A stretch of 64,000 bases of DNA from Pantoea rodasii (GCF_002095465.1 NZ_MLFP01000086.1:620001-684000), one strand, 5' to 3'. Shown: positions 45,968 through 55,406, counted from the stretch's first letter. The notes: generated by a model from the sequence alone, not told the origin. Numbers and translations are program-made.

Positions 45968-47485
45968 ATGAAAAATGAACGACGTCTGAGGATCATGACC
46001 GCGGAGGGTGAACTCAGAGGCCTGATTGACGATGATCTTTTTGTCTTCAAGGGAATACCTTACGCCGCACCGCCGGTGGATGCGCTACGCTGGCGTCCAC
46101 CCCAGCCGGTAACGCCATGGCAGGAAGTGCGTGATGCTACGCAATGGGGTAATGCCAGCTGGCAAAGTCGGGATTATTGCGTGGCGGCCGGTGGTGGCGA
46201 TCCGGGCCGGTTCAGTGAGGATTGTCTGTACCTGAACATCTGGACGCCAGACGTTGAGCCCTCTCGTCCATTGCCGGTGATGGTGTGGCTGCATGGTGGG
46301 GGATTTACCATCGGTGCGGGCAATCTCGATCCCTATCGCGGCAAAGCGTTAGCTGCGCAGGGCGTGGTGGTGGTGACGCTTAATTATCGTCTTGGTCACT
46401 TTGGTTTCTTCGCCCATCCCGCACTGGATGCCGAATATCCGGAAGAGGCGGTGGTTAACAACTTCGCGCTGTTAGATCAAATCGCCGCGCTACAGTGGAT
46501 TCAGCGCAACATCCCGGCTTTTGGTGGCGATCGCCATAACATCACGCTGTTTGGCGAGTCTTCCGGTGCGCGCAGTGTGTTGTCGCTGTGCTGCTCTCCG
46601 CTGGCAGAAGGCCTGTTCCATAAAGGCATTGTTCAGAGCGCCTACAGCTTACCGGATGTTCCCCGCAAAAAAGCCCAGCAGATTGGCAAACAGGTCGTCG
46701 CGCATTTTGGTCTGCCGGAGAGTGCCACTGCCGAACAGCTTCGCCAACTGCCCGCCGATCAGTTCTGGCCGCTGCAACGTCCGTTAGGATTAGGACCGGT
46801 AGCGATCAGCGGTGATGCGGTGCTGCCGAAACCGATGCTCGCTACCTTTATGGCCGGTAAACAGCATCGCATTCCTTTGATGGTAGGAAGTAATAGCGAT
46901 GAAGCCAGCGTGTTGGACTATTTTGGTGTGGATGCGGCAGCGGTGCTCAAGCAAATGCGCAGCAAAAGCCGCTTGAGCTATAGCCTGATGAAGTGGCTGT
47001 ACGATATCCACGACGATACGCTGCTCGGCCGGGCGGTGGCGCGCGACATGGCGTTCACGGTAGTGCCGCTGCTGGTGGCGCAGTCACAGCACAGTATTGG
47101 TATGCCAGCATGGCGCTACTGGTTTGATTATGTTTCCGAGAACGCGCGCGACCTGTATCCGCATGGCACCTGGCACGGTAACGAAATCCCCTACGTATTC
47201 AACACGCTGACCACGCTAAAACCGCCAGCGGAGCGCGCTTACACCGCAGTCGATCAGGCGTTTGCCGCGATGGTCAGCACCTATTGGGTCACCTTCGCGC
47301 GTGATGCCAATGCGTTTAGTGCCCAGCTGCAGGGCGAGGTTGAATGGCCCGTGTGGCGACCACGCGAAGACCTGACCTTAGCCTTCGGCCATCAGGGTAA
47401 ACCGCAATCGGTATTGAAGCCGCGTTTTATGCGTGGGCGACTGCGTTTGTTCCGGCTGATGATGCGCAGCCACGTGAAGCTTTGA
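45968..47485 (+). CDS. Carboxylesterase, type B (para-nitrobenzyl esterase-like)
   Basis: About 505 residues, alpha/beta-hydrolase. The oxyanion-hole motif is VWLHGGGFTIGAGN, the nucleophile serine is in FGESSGARSV (about residue 198, GxSxG), and the acid and histidine are expected in VGSNSDEASV and YPHGTWHGNEIPYVF. The N-terminal sequence LRGLIDDDLFVFKGIPYAAPPV is typical. No signal peptide, so cytoplasmic. The start is uncertain: ATG 45968 fits the family, and an in-frame ATG at 45938 adds ten residues. Substrate unknown. Probably transcribed alone. Confidence 0.87.
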   Translation: MKNERRLRIMTAEGELRGLIDDDLFVFKGIPYAAPPVDALRWRPPQPVTPWQEVRDATQWGNASWQSRDYCVAAGGGDPGRFSEDCLYLNIWTPDVEPSRPLPVMVWLHGGGFTIGAGNLDPYRGKALAAQGVVVVTLNYRLGHFGFFAHPALDAEYPEEAVVNNFALLDQIAALQWIQRNIPAFGGDRHNITLFGESSGARSVLSLCCSPLAEGLFHKGIVQSAYSLPDVPRKKAQQIGKQVVAHFGLPESATAEQLRQLPADQFWPLQRPLGLGPVAISGDAVLPKPMLATFMAGKQHRIPLMVGSNSDEASVLDYFGVDAAAVLKQMRSKSRLSYSLMKWLYDIHDDTLLGRAVARDMAFTVVPLLVAQSQHSIGMPAWRYWFDYVSENARDLYPHGTWHGNEIPYVFNTLTTLKPPAERAYTAVDQAFAAMVSTYWVTFARDANAFSAQLQGEVEWPVWRPREDLTLAFGHQGKPQSVLKPRFMRGRLRLFRLMMRSHVKL

Positions 47486-47614
47486 TGAGCAGGCTAATGA
47501 TGAAACTGTGCAAACCATTTTTTAAGCCAAACTCCAGGCTAATCCATTGATTAACTGCAACAACATTTCCTATCCCGGTTAAGCAGACAGCAATTAATTA
47601 GCTTATTAAACCGT

Positions 47615-47641
47615 TACATTTTCCCCATCCACTGCCGATAA
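47615..47641 (+). promoter_or_regulatory. Sigma-28 (FliA) promoter of the chemoreceptor gene
   Basis: TACATTTT, 11 bases, GCCGATAA: 14 of 16 matches to the flagellar sigma-28 consensus TAAAGTTT-N11-GCCGATAA, with a perfect -10 element. It lies 58 bases upstream of the methyl-accepting chemotaxis gene, a normal member of this regulon. Confidence 0.88.
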
Positions 47642-47698
47642 ACGCAATATGCCCTATTTTATCGGGCCTCCTTCGCGTTTCACACCAAGGGATTATGT

Positions 47699-49375
47699 AT
47701 GGGAATCTTAAAAAACTTCACTATTCGCGCCGTAATGCTGACCATTCTCGGGCTGTTCTGCCTGCTGTGGTGTGCTGTCGGGTTATTTAGCGTTCATTCG
47801 CTCAATGCCCTGGGCGACGGGAATGAGATTGACCGTGAACTGGTTAATCAGATGACGGTACTGAGCAAAGGCAACGACCAATATTTTCGTGTGGTGACGC
47901 GGTTGTCCCGCGTGATGGAAGGACGCGCATCCGGTGCGGCAGTAGGTGCGGATGCATTTGCACCGGTGCAGCAGGCGCTGGACAGTATGAAGGCGCAGCT
48001 GACGCAGTTTAAGTCCATGGCACCGGGTCCGATGGACAGTGATACCGCCAACAGTGTCATCGCCAGTTGGCAGAAACTACTGGATGAGGGCATCGCCCCG
48101 CAGGTTTCGCTGGCCCAGCAGGGCACCGTTGAGGCGTATCGTACGCAGGCGAATAATGTGACGCCCGGCTTGAGCCGCGCCTTTGGCACCAGTGCTGAAG
48201 CGTTCAACAAGGCCGCAGGTATCAAGCTGGATGACACGCGCGTTACCGTCGATAAACTCACCAACATTACCAAAATCATCATCCTGGTTGCGGTGGTGTT
48301 CGGCTTGGTGATACTGCTGTTCACCGACCGTTATCTGGTGGCGATGCTGGTGAAACCGCTGGAACGCGTGCGTAACCATTTTGCCGTGATCGCGCAGGGC
48401 GATCTCAGCCAGCCCGTGGAAGATTTTGGCCGCAACTGCGTCGGCAAACTTGTGCCGCTGCTGCGCGCGATGCAAGACAGTCTGCGTGAAGCGGTGAGCG
48501 CCATTCGCAGCGGGACTGAGAATATCTATCGCGGCGCGGCAGAAATCTCCTCAGGCAATAACGATCTTTCCTCACGCACCGAAGAGCAAGCCGCCGCGCT
48601 GGAGCAAACGGCGGCCAGCATGGAACAGCTCACTGCCACCGTGAAATTCAACGCCGATAACGCACGTCAGGCCAGCACGCTGGCGGAAACCGCGACCGGC
48701 ACCGCACAGCAGGGTGGCCGACTGGTGGGTGAAGTGGTCACCACGATGCAAGGCATCTCTGGCAGCTCGAAGAAAATCGCGGAGATCACCAACGTGATCA
48801 ACAGCATAGCCTTCCAGACCAACATCCTGGCGCTGAATGCTGCCGTTGAAGCCGCGCGCGCGGGCGAACAAGGGCGTGGCTTTGCGGTGGTGGCGAGCGA
48901 AGTGCGCAATCTGGCACAGCGCAGTGCCGGGGCGGCGAAAGAGATCGCCACGCTGATCGAAGATTCAGTACAACGCGTTGATAAAGGCTCGGCGCTGGTC
49001 AGCAGCGCCGGCAGCACCATGAACGATATTCTCAAGTCGGTGCAGGACGTCAATGAGATCATGAAGCATATCGCGGCCGCCTCTGAAGAGCAGAGCAAAG
49101 GTATTTCGCAGGTCGGAACTGCGGTGACGGAAATGGACAGCGTGACCCAACAGAACGCCTCGCTGGTGGAGCAGGTTTCTGCGGCCGCCAGTGCGCTGGA
49201 GCGTCAAACGCAAGAGTTGCAGGCTTCGGTGGCGAAATTCCGTCTGTCGGATAGTGCGCCAGTGAGCAAAGTCCAGACCGCGCCAGCCAGCGCCGTTCTG
49301 CGCCGCCCGGTGCTAAGCGGTGCACCAGCGGTTCATTCGAAGTCGGCCAGCGCCGATGAGTGGGTTTCGTTCTGA
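47699..49375 (+). CDS. Methyl-accepting chemotaxis protein
   Basis: 558 residues. Two membrane helices (about residues 11-31 and 190-209) frame a periplasmic four-helix (Tar/Tsr-type) sensor domain; then HAMP (VKPLERVRNHFAVIAQGDLSQPV) and the cytoplasmic signalling domain with the hairpin tip IAFQTNILALNAAVEAARAGEQGRGFAVVA. Methylation-region glutamines and glutamates are present (SSRTEEQAAALEQTAASMEQL). The tail ends EWVSF, like the NWETF pentapeptide that binds CheR/CheB. Ligand unknown. A sigma-28 promoter lies upstream. The 3' end overlaps the convergent LysR gene by 43 bases. Confidence 0.95.
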   Translation: MGILKNFTIRAVMLTILGLFCLLWCAVGLFSVHSLNALGDGNEIDRELVNQMTVLSKGNDQYFRVVTRLSRVMEGRASGAAVGADAFAPVQQALDSMKAQLTQFKSMAPGPMDSDTANSVIASWQKLLDEGIAPQVSLAQQGTVEAYRTQANNVTPGLSRAFGTSAEAFNKAAGIKLDDTRVTVDKLTNITKIIILVAVVFGLVILLFTDRYLVAMLVKPLERVRNHFAVIAQGDLSQPVEDFGRNCVGKLVPLLRAMQDSLREAVSAIRSGTENIYRGAAEISSGNNDLSSRTEEQAAALEQTAASMEQLTATVKFNADNARQASTLAETATGTAQQGGRLVGEVVTTMQGISGSSKKIAEITNVINSIAFQTNILALNAAVEAARAGEQGRGFAVVASEVRNLAQRSAGAAKEIATLIEDSVQRVDKGSALVSSAGSTMNDILKSVQDVNEIMKHIAAASEEQSKGISQVGTAVTEMDSVTQQNASLVEQVSAAASALERQTQELQASVAKFRLSDSAPVSKVQTAPASAVLRRPVLSGAPAVHSKSASADEWVSF

Positions 49376-50214
49376 GGCTGACACAACCACGCCACCAGTT
49401 CCGGCAGGAACGGTGGTGCATTATGCTCCTCTCGCTGTAACAAGCTGTAAGCTGCCCCGGTGGCCACACAATCGGCAAACGGGGCAATCAAACGTCCATT
49501 CACCAGGTCATTCTGCACCAGCGTCACATCCGCTACCGTTGCACCAAAACCCTGAATCGCCGCGCTGATGGCTAAATCCATGGTGGCGAAATGCTGATTA
49601 CGAGCCATATTCACCTCATCCGATTGCGCCGCGAGCCACAGTTGCCAGTCTCGTGCATCATGAGTGGGATGTAAAAAAGTGAATTTCGCCAGATCGCTGA
49701 CGCGCGCAGGCGGAGTGACATGACTGCCGAAAACCGGCGTTAATCGCTCATCGAATAAACGAATCGAACCCGCTGGTGGCGTGCCGAAAACAATCGCCGC
49801 ATCATAATTTTCTAACTGCGAGCCATGATCCAGCGTGGTGGTCAGCGCCACGTGAATCTCCGGACGCTGCTGCTCCAGCGCCACTAAACGCGGCACCAGC
49901 CAGCGCATGGCGCAGGTGGGTGCTTTCAGGCGAATTGAGGCATTACTGCGGCTGGCTTTTTCGGTGGCATTGACCAGCAGGGTGTAACCCTGCTGCAGTT
50001 CGGGTAACAACGCGGCACCTTGCCCGGTGAGGTGCAGCCCGCGTGCATGGCGCGCAAATAATGGAAATCCCAGCCAGCTTTCCAGCGTGGCGATTTTACG
50101 GCTCACCGCCCCTTGCGTGATGCATAACTCACTGGCCGCGTGCGTCAGGTTGAGATGGCGAGCGGTGACCAGAAAAGCATGGATGGCATTCAACGGTAGC
50201 GCGGAGCGGGACAT
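49333..50214 (-). CDS. LysR-type regulator, GcvA-like
   Basis: 293 residues. The helix-turn-helix is AIHAFLVTARHLNLTHAASELCITQGAVSRKIATLE, followed by the ligand domain with GcvA-group features (KAPTCAMRWLVPRLVALEQQRPEI). GAGG precedes ATG 50214. It is divergent from the aminotransferase-binding protein pair, with the palindrome ATGATTTTTGATCAT (50229-50243) between them as a likely operator. Effector unknown. Confidence 0.9.
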   Translation of the reverse strand: MSRSALPLNAIHAFLVTARHLNLTHAASELCITQGAVSRKIATLESWLGFPLFARHARGLHLTGQGAALLPELQQGYTLLVNATEKASRSNASIRLKAPTCAMRWLVPRLVALEQQRPEIHVALTTTLDHGSQLENYDAAIVFGTPPAGSIRLFDERLTPVFGSHVTPPARVSDLAKFTFLHPTHDARDWQLWLAAQSDEVNMARNQHFATMDLAISAAIQGFGATVADVTLVQNDLVNGRLIAPFADCVATGAAYSLLQREEHNAPPFLPELVAWLCQPQNETHSSALADFE

Positions 50215-50228
50215 AATGACCTCAAGCT

Positions 50229-50243
50229 ATGATTTTTGATCAT
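50229..50243. promoter_or_regulatory. Candidate LysR operator
   Basis: ATGATTTTTGATCAT is a 5+5 inverted repeat and contains the T-N11-A pattern of LysR-type sites. It lies 15 bases before the LysR start and about 100 before the divergent aminotransferase gene. Confidence 0.5.
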
Positions 50244-50340
50244 GGCTATTATGACAACAATTCGCTTGTCGACTCAAGCAACTCCCCGTTGAATAGAAAT
50301 CTATTTTCCTTACGTGGTTATGCAACATTGTGGAGCAACG

Positions 50341-51507
50341 ATGACCTTGAACAGCAGTGTTAACATCTCTTCCAAACAGCCCGATGTCGGCACGACGATA
50401 TTCAGCGTCATCGGCCAGTTGTCGGCGCAACATAAAGCGATCAATCTGTCACAGGGCGCGCCGAACTTCCCGTGTGACCCGCATCTGGTGGAACTGGTCA
50501 GCAAAGCCATGCGCGAAGGTCATAACCAATATGCCTCCCTGACCGGTTTGCCAGCGCTGCGCGAAGCACTGGCCGAAAAAGTCGAGACGCTTTACGGCCA
50601 GCAATACGATGCAGGCAGCGAAGTGTTGATCACCGGCAGCGCCAGCCAGGGGATTTACATGGCGATTTCCGCGCTGGTGCACCCTGGCGACGAGGTGATC
50701 TTCTTCGAGCCGGCGTTTGATAGCTATGCGCCGGTGGTGCGTTTACAGGGCGCAACCCCGATTGGCCTGAAATTGCAGGTGCCGGATTTTGCGATCAACT
50801 GGGATGAACTGCGCGCCACCATTACGCCCCGCACCCGCATGATCATCATCAACACGCCGCACAACCCGAGTGCGCAGGTGCTGACGCCGGCCGATCTGGA
50901 ACAGCTGGCTGCCTTAACCCGTAACACGGATATCGTGGTGCTGTCCGATGAAGTGTACGAACATATTCTGTTTGATGGTCGTGCCCATTGCGGCATGGCA
51001 ACGCACCCGGAATTGGCACAGCGCAGCGTGATCGTTTCCTCTTTCGGCAAAACCTTCCACGTCACCGGCTGGCGCGTCGGTTATGCGCTGGCCCCGGCCG
51101 CGCTGATGGAAGAGATTGTGAAGGTGCATCAGTTCATGATGTATGCCGCTGACACGCCGATGCAGGTGGGTTTTGCGCACTATCTGCAGAATCCGCAAAA
51201 CTACCTGCAGCTGTCGCCGTTCTATCAGGAAAAACGCGATCGTTTGCTGGCGTTGATGCAGGATTCGCCGTTTAAGCTGCTGCCGAGCGCTGGCTCCTTC
51301 TTTATGTTGGCCAGTTACGGACATTTCAGTGACGAAAGCGACAGTGAAATGGTAAAACGTCTCATCGTCGATCACGGTGTGGCCACCATTCCGTTGTCGG
51401 CGTTTTATATGGACGGCACTGACAATAAATTAATTCGCCTGTCATTCGCGAAAGACGACGCAACACTGCAGGCTGGCGCGGAAGCGCTGTGTCGGGTTAA
51501 AGGGTAA
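50341..51507 (+). CDS. PLP-dependent aminotransferase (methionine/aromatic type, YbdL-like)
   Basis: 388 residues, class I/II aminotransferase. Signatures are INLSQGAPNFPCDPHLVELV and YASLTGLPALREALAEK at the N-terminus, the substrate motif NTPHNPSAQ, LSDEVYEHILFDG, and the PLP lysine in SSFGKTFHVTGWRVGYA (about residue 237). The resemblance is closest to the methionine aminotransferase YbdL and kynurenine aminotransferases. GGAG precedes ATG 50341. It is 14 bases upstream of a periplasmic binding-protein gene, so the two form an operon, probably for uptake and transamination of an amino acid. Confidence 0.9.
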   Translation: MTLNSSVNISSKQPDVGTTIFSVIGQLSAQHKAINLSQGAPNFPCDPHLVELVSKAMREGHNQYASLTGLPALREALAEKVETLYGQQYDAGSEVLITGSASQGIYMAISALVHPGDEVIFFEPAFDSYAPVVRLQGATPIGLKLQVPDFAINWDELRATITPRTRMIIINTPHNPSAQVLTPADLEQLAALTRNTDIVVLSDEVYEHILFDGRAHCGMATHPELAQRSVIVSSFGKTFHVTGWRVGYALAPAALMEEIVKVHQFMMYAADTPMQVGFAHYLQNPQNYLQLSPFYQEKRDRLLALMQDSPFKLLPSAGSFFMLASYGHFSDESDSEMVKRLIVDHGVATIPLSAFYMDGTDNKLIRLSFAKDDATLQAGAEALCRVKG

Positions 51508-51521
51508 TTAGGGGAAGAATA

Positions 51522-52301
51522 ATGAAAAAGTTAAACGCACTGTTTGTGGCTCTGGGCATGCTGACTTCGGCGCACGCGCTGGCGCAGGAAACCTTACGCT
51601 ACGGTCTGGAATCACAATATCCTCCATTCGAGAGCCGCAACGCACAGGGCGAACTGGAAGGCTTTGATATCGAACTGGGTAAAGCCATTTGCCAGGTGGG
51701 TAACTTCGATTGTAAGTGGGTGGAAAGCAGCTTTGATGCGCTGATCCCGGCACTGCAGGCGAAAAAGTTTGATGCGATTAACTCGGCGATGAACATCACC
51801 GAAGCGCGCGCCAAAAACATCGACTTCACCAAGCCAATCTACCGTATTCCAACCATGCTGATCGTGAAACAGGGTGAGAAACTCCTGCCAACGGCGGAAT
51901 CGTTGAAAGGCAAAAACATCGGCGTACTGCAGGGTTCAATCCAGGAAACCTACGCGAAGAAGCACTGGGAGCCGCAGGGCGTAACCGTGACTTCTTATCA
52001 GGATCAGAATCAGGTGTATAACGACATGGTCGCGGGCCGCCTTGACGGCACGCTGGTGATGTCTGCGGCCGGTCAGTCTGGTTTCCTCGATAAGCCACAG
52101 GGCAAAGGTTTCGCCTTCGTTGGTAAAGCGGTTGAAGATGACACCATCCTCGGTTCGGGTATCGGTTTTGGTCTGCGTAAAGGCGATGCCAGGCTGAAAG
52201 GTGAACTGGATGCGGCTATCACCAAAGTTCAGGCGGATGGCACCATCACCAAACTGGCGGCCAAATTCTTCCCAGGTATTGATGTGACCGCAGCGAAATA
52301 A
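51522..52301 (+). CDS. Periplasmic amino-acid binding protein (HisJ/ArgT-like), orphan
   Basis: 259 residues. A signal peptide (LNALFVALGMLTSAHALA) is followed by the family 3 binding-protein pattern: LRYGLESQYPPFESRNAQGELEGFDIELGKAIC, ALQAKKFDAINSAMNITEARAKNIDFTKP, and ADGTITKLAAKFF. Two cysteines in the first lobe fit the disulfide of HisJ-type proteins. Specificity for a basic or polar amino acid is likely but not provable. No permease or ATPase gene is nearby, so it must feed a transporter encoded elsewhere. Confidence 0.9.
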   Translation: MKKLNALFVALGMLTSAHALAQETLRYGLESQYPPFESRNAQGELEGFDIELGKAICQVGNFDCKWVESSFDALIPALQAKKFDAINSAMNITEARAKNIDFTKPIYRIPTMLIVKQGEKLLPTAESLKGKNIGVLQGSIQETYAKKHWEPQGVTVTSYQDQNQVYNDMVAGRLDGTLVMSAAGQSGFLDKPQGKGFAFVGKAVEDDTILGSGIGFGLRKGDARLKGELDAAITKVQADGTITKLAAKFFPGIDVTAAK

Positions 52302-52347
52302 TATCAAGCGCCACACTGGCGCGGCTTCGTTGAAAACGGATTGAAAT

Positions 52348-52381
52348 AAGGCTGCCATTTCTCATTAATGGCAGCCTTTTT
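52348..52381 (+). terminator. Terminator of the aminotransferase operon
   Basis: AAGGCTGCCATT (52348-52359) pairs with 52367-52378 over a 7-base loop and is followed by T residues. A textbook intrinsic terminator. Confidence 0.9.
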
Positions 52382-52397
52382 GTTTATGCCGGACTAG

Positions 52398-52439
52398 GTG
52401 GCATAGCCACTCAGCGGTAGTCAGGCCCTGGACCTGACT
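52398..52439. other. Two small hairpins downstream of pepT
   Basis: GTGGC-ATA-GCCAC and then AGTCAGG (52419-52425) with CCTGACT (52433-52439). They lie between the preceding terminator and the 3' end of pepT. They lack T tracts; they may mark the pepT 3' end or be chance. Confidence 0.35.
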
Positions 52440-52458
52440 GCACCGATGAAGATCTTGC

Positions 52459-53685
52459 TTACTTCGCCGCCAGATAACACAGCGCTTCTGCCACCTGATA
52501 CGACTTCACAAACGATGGCACCGGCAAAAACTCAAAGCGTGAGTGGAAATTGTGCGCGCCGGTAAAGAAATTCGGTGTGAGCAATCCTTTGGCCGACAAC
52601 GCCGCACCATCTGTTCCCCCACGCATCGGGATCACTTTTGGCTCAACACCGACCTGTTCGAGTGCAGCGAAAATCAAATCAATTGCGCGACGGTCTTCAC
52701 CCACTGCATTACTGATATTGCTGTAGGTATCGCTAATGGTGAGTGCGACATGTCCCGTCGGATACCGCGCGGCAATTTCATCCGCCACTTCCACCAACTG
52801 CTGTTTTTTCTGATCGAACCCTTGCAAATCAAAGTCGCGAATCGAGGCCTTAAGCACCGCACGGCTGGCGTTGGCATTGATATCGTTAAACCAGATATAG
52901 CCTTCGCGCCCTTCGGTATGTTCCGGCGTGGCCAGGCGGTCGAAGCGTGAAATAAAGTCATGCGCCATCAACAACGGATTAACCAGCACGCCTTTGCCGG
53001 ACATCGGATGCGCCGGCACGCCGGTAAACACCAGTTCAGCCGCCGCGGCATTAAAGTTCTCATACACCACTTCACCCAGCTCACAGCAGTCGATGGTCCA
53101 GGCGAAATCGACGTTAAAGCGGGTTTCCAAATCCAGCGCTTTCGCGCCGCGCAGCCCAATCTCTTCATCCGGTACAAATGCCACCACGATGTCGCCATGA
53201 TCGCCTTTCAGATTCTCCATCAGCGTCATGACCACCGTCACCGCCGCCTTGTTGTCGGCGCCGAGCACGCTGGTGCCATCGCTAAAGATAATTTCCTGAC
53301 CGTGATAAGGCGCAACCTCAGGATGTTCCGCTACGCGCAGCCAGATATCCTGCTGAGCGTTAAGGCACAAATCGTCGCCGTTAAACGTCAGGGTTTGCGG
53401 ATGGATATCCGCAGACAAGCCCACATCCACGGTATCGATGTGAGTGATAAAGCCGATGCGCGGCGCATCAGGACGATTACCGGGTTTCACTGCCGTCACC
53501 GTGGCGTGCTGATCGATAACGATATCCTGCAGCCCCAGTTCACGCAGTTCCTGCGCCAGCAATTCTGCCATCGCATGTTGTGAAGGCGTGCTGGGCAGCG
53601 TGGTGGATTTGGCATCGCTCTGGCTGGAAACCGCCAGATAACGATAAAAACGCTGAGTCAGTTGGCGAGCGAGTTGGTCTGTCAT
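52459..53685 (-). CDS. pepT: Peptidase T (tripeptidase)
   Basis: 408 residues, the exact family length. Cytoplasmic M20B aminotripeptidase with two zinc ions: HIDTVD holds the first ligand (H-x-D) near residue 78, then DGTSVLGADNKAAV, the catalytic VPDEEIGLRGAK, and the last histidine in FTGAHNFHSRFEFLPV. AAGGAA precedes ATG 53685. In Salmonella pepT is FNR-induced; upstream I see only a TTGAT half-site. It is divergent from a peptide-binding protein gene, a sensible functional pairing. Confidence 0.96.
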   Translation of the reverse strand: MTDQLARQLTQRFYRYLAVSSQSDAKSTTLPSTPSQHAMAELLAQELRELGLQDIVIDQHATVTAVKPGNRPDAPRIGFITHIDTVDVGLSADIHPQTLTFNGDDLCLNAQQDIWLRVAEHPEVAPYHGQEIIFSDGTSVLGADNKAAVTVVMTLMENLKGDHGDIVVAFVPDEEIGLRGAKALDLETRFNVDFAWTIDCCELGEVVYENFNAAAAELVFTGVPAHPMSGKGVLVNPLLMAHDFISRFDRLATPEHTEGREGYIWFNDINANASRAVLKASIRDFDLQGFDQKKQQLVEVADEIAARYPTGHVALTISDTYSNISNAVGEDRRAIDLIFAALEQVGVEPKVIPMRGGTDGAALSAKGLLTPNFFTGAHNFHSRFEFLPVPSFVKSYQVAEALCYLAAK

Positions 53686-53798
53686 CACATTTCCTTATTG
53701 GCTTTGCGCGATGTGCATTACACACCTCGGATAAATCGTGTTATTTATCAATACATACCGATGCTGGCTCATGGAAGTCAATAAAAACGAGGGTCACA

Positions 53799-55394
53799 AT
53801 GAAAAAGATGATGGCAAAGTTCACACTCAGCGCGTTGTGCTTAGCGATGGCGGGCGGTGTTTCGGCCAAGACGCTGGTTTACTGTTCAGAAGGCTCTCCT
53901 GAGAACTTCAACCCACAGCTGTACACCTCGGGAACCAGCGTGGATGCCAGCGCAGTGCCGATTTTCAACCGTCTGGTGGACTTCAAGCCGGGGACCACTG
54001 AACTGGTGCCAAGCCTGGCAGAGAGCTGGGATATCAGCCCGGACGGCACGGTATACACCTTCCATTTGCGTAAGGGCGTCAAGTTTCAGAGCAACAAGCT
54101 GTTCAAACCGTCGCGTGACCTGAATGCCGACGATGTGATTTTCTCGTTTATGCGCCAGATGGATCCTAAAAATGCCTACCATAATGTCTCGGGTGGCAAC
54201 TACAGCAATTTCGACAGTCTGGAACTGGCGAAGCTGATTAAGAGCATCGAGAAGGTGGACGACAGCACGGTGCGCATCACATTGGCACATGCGGAAGCGC
54301 CGTTCCTCGCGGATTTGGCGTGGTACTTCGCCTCGATTCACTCTGCAGAATATGCTGACCAGATGTTAAAAGCCGGTACGCCAGAGAAGGTGGATATGGA
54401 GCCTATCGGCACCGGTCCATTTGAACTGGTGCAATACCAAAAAGACTCTCGCATCCTGTATAAAGCCTTCCCGGATTACTGGCAGGGCAAAGCGAAACTG
54501 GATCGCATCGTCTTCTCCATTACGCCAGATGCCTCAGTACGCTATGCCAAGCTGGAGAAAAACGAGTGCCAGATTATGCCGTTCCCCAATCCGGCCGATC
54601 TGGAAAAAATGCGCACCAATCCGGACATGACGCTGGAACAGAAGTCGGGACTCAATACTGGTTTCCTGTCGTTCAATACCACCAAAGCGCCGCTGGATAA
54701 CGTCAAAGTCCGCCAGGCGCTGGCGATGGCGATTAACAAGCAGGCGATTATTGACGCGATCTTCAAAGGCACCGGCACGGTGGCGAAAAATATTCTGCCG
54801 CCGGATGTCTGGAGCGCTGATAAGGATCTGAAAGATTACGATTATGATCCGCAGAAAGCCAAAGCGCTGTTGCAGGAAGCCGGGATTAAGCCAGGCACCG
54901 AAATCTCGCTGTGGGCAATGCCGGTTCAGCGCCCTTATAACCCGAACGCGCGACGAATGGCGGAGATGATTCAGGCCGATTGGGCACAGGTGGGCATCAA
55001 AGCCAACATCGTCAGTTATGAGTGGGGTGAATACCTTAAACGCGTGAAAGGCGGCGAGCATCAGGCAGCACTGATGGGCTGGACCACGGCGACCGGCGAT
55101 CCGGATAACTTCTTCGGCCCGCTTTACAGCTGCACTTCGGCAAACGGCGGCTCTAACTCATCAAAATGGTGCTACCAGCCGTTCGAGAAGATCATCACCG
55201 AAGCGCGCGGCGAACAAAACCACGACAAGCGCGTCACCCTGTATCGTGAAGCGCAGCAGATGATGCATGACCAGGTGCCTGCGGTGATGATCGCCCATTC
55301 GACGATTTTCGAGCCGGTGCGCAAAACGGTAACAGGTTACAGCGTCGATCCGTTTGGCAAACACATTTTCTATCCGGTCGATATTAAGAATTGA
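53799..55394 (+). CDS. Dipeptide-binding protein DppA paralogue, orphan
   Basis: 531 residues, solute-binding family 5. A signal peptide (FTLSALCLAMAGGVSA) is followed by strong DppA-like sequence (LVYCSEGSPENFNPQLYTSG, MEPIGTGPFELVQYQKDSRI, WAMPVQRPYNPNARRMAEMI, KWCYQPFEKII). ATG 53799 has GAGGG upstream. No dppBCDF permease genes follow; instead a terminator and then a LysR gene on the other strand. It is therefore a second binding protein that widens the range of a permease encoded elsewhere, or is specific for something dipeptide-like. Confidence 0.92.
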   Translation: MKKMMAKFTLSALCLAMAGGVSAKTLVYCSEGSPENFNPQLYTSGTSVDASAVPIFNRLVDFKPGTTELVPSLAESWDISPDGTVYTFHLRKGVKFQSNKLFKPSRDLNADDVIFSFMRQMDPKNAYHNVSGGNYSNFDSLELAKLIKSIEKVDDSTVRITLAHAEAPFLADLAWYFASIHSAEYADQMLKAGTPEKVDMEPIGTGPFELVQYQKDSRILYKAFPDYWQGKAKLDRIVFSITPDASVRYAKLEKNECQIMPFPNPADLEKMRTNPDMTLEQKSGLNTGFLSFNTTKAPLDNVKVRQALAMAINKQAIIDAIFKGTGTVAKNILPPDVWSADKDLKDYDYDPQKAKALLQEAGIKPGTEISLWAMPVQRPYNPNARRMAEMIQADWAQVGIKANIVSYEWGEYLKRVKGGEHQAALMGWTTATGDPDNFFGPLYSCTSANGGSNSSKWCYQPFEKIITEARGEQNHDKRVTLYREAQQMMHDQVPAVMIAHSTIFEPVRKTVTGYSVDPFGKHIFYPVDIKN

Positions 55395-55406
55395 TGACGG
55401 GCAATG

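Noticed and set aside
53690..53765. An FNR box before pepT
   Set aside because: Only a TTGAT half-site is present on the minus strand; the second half does not match.
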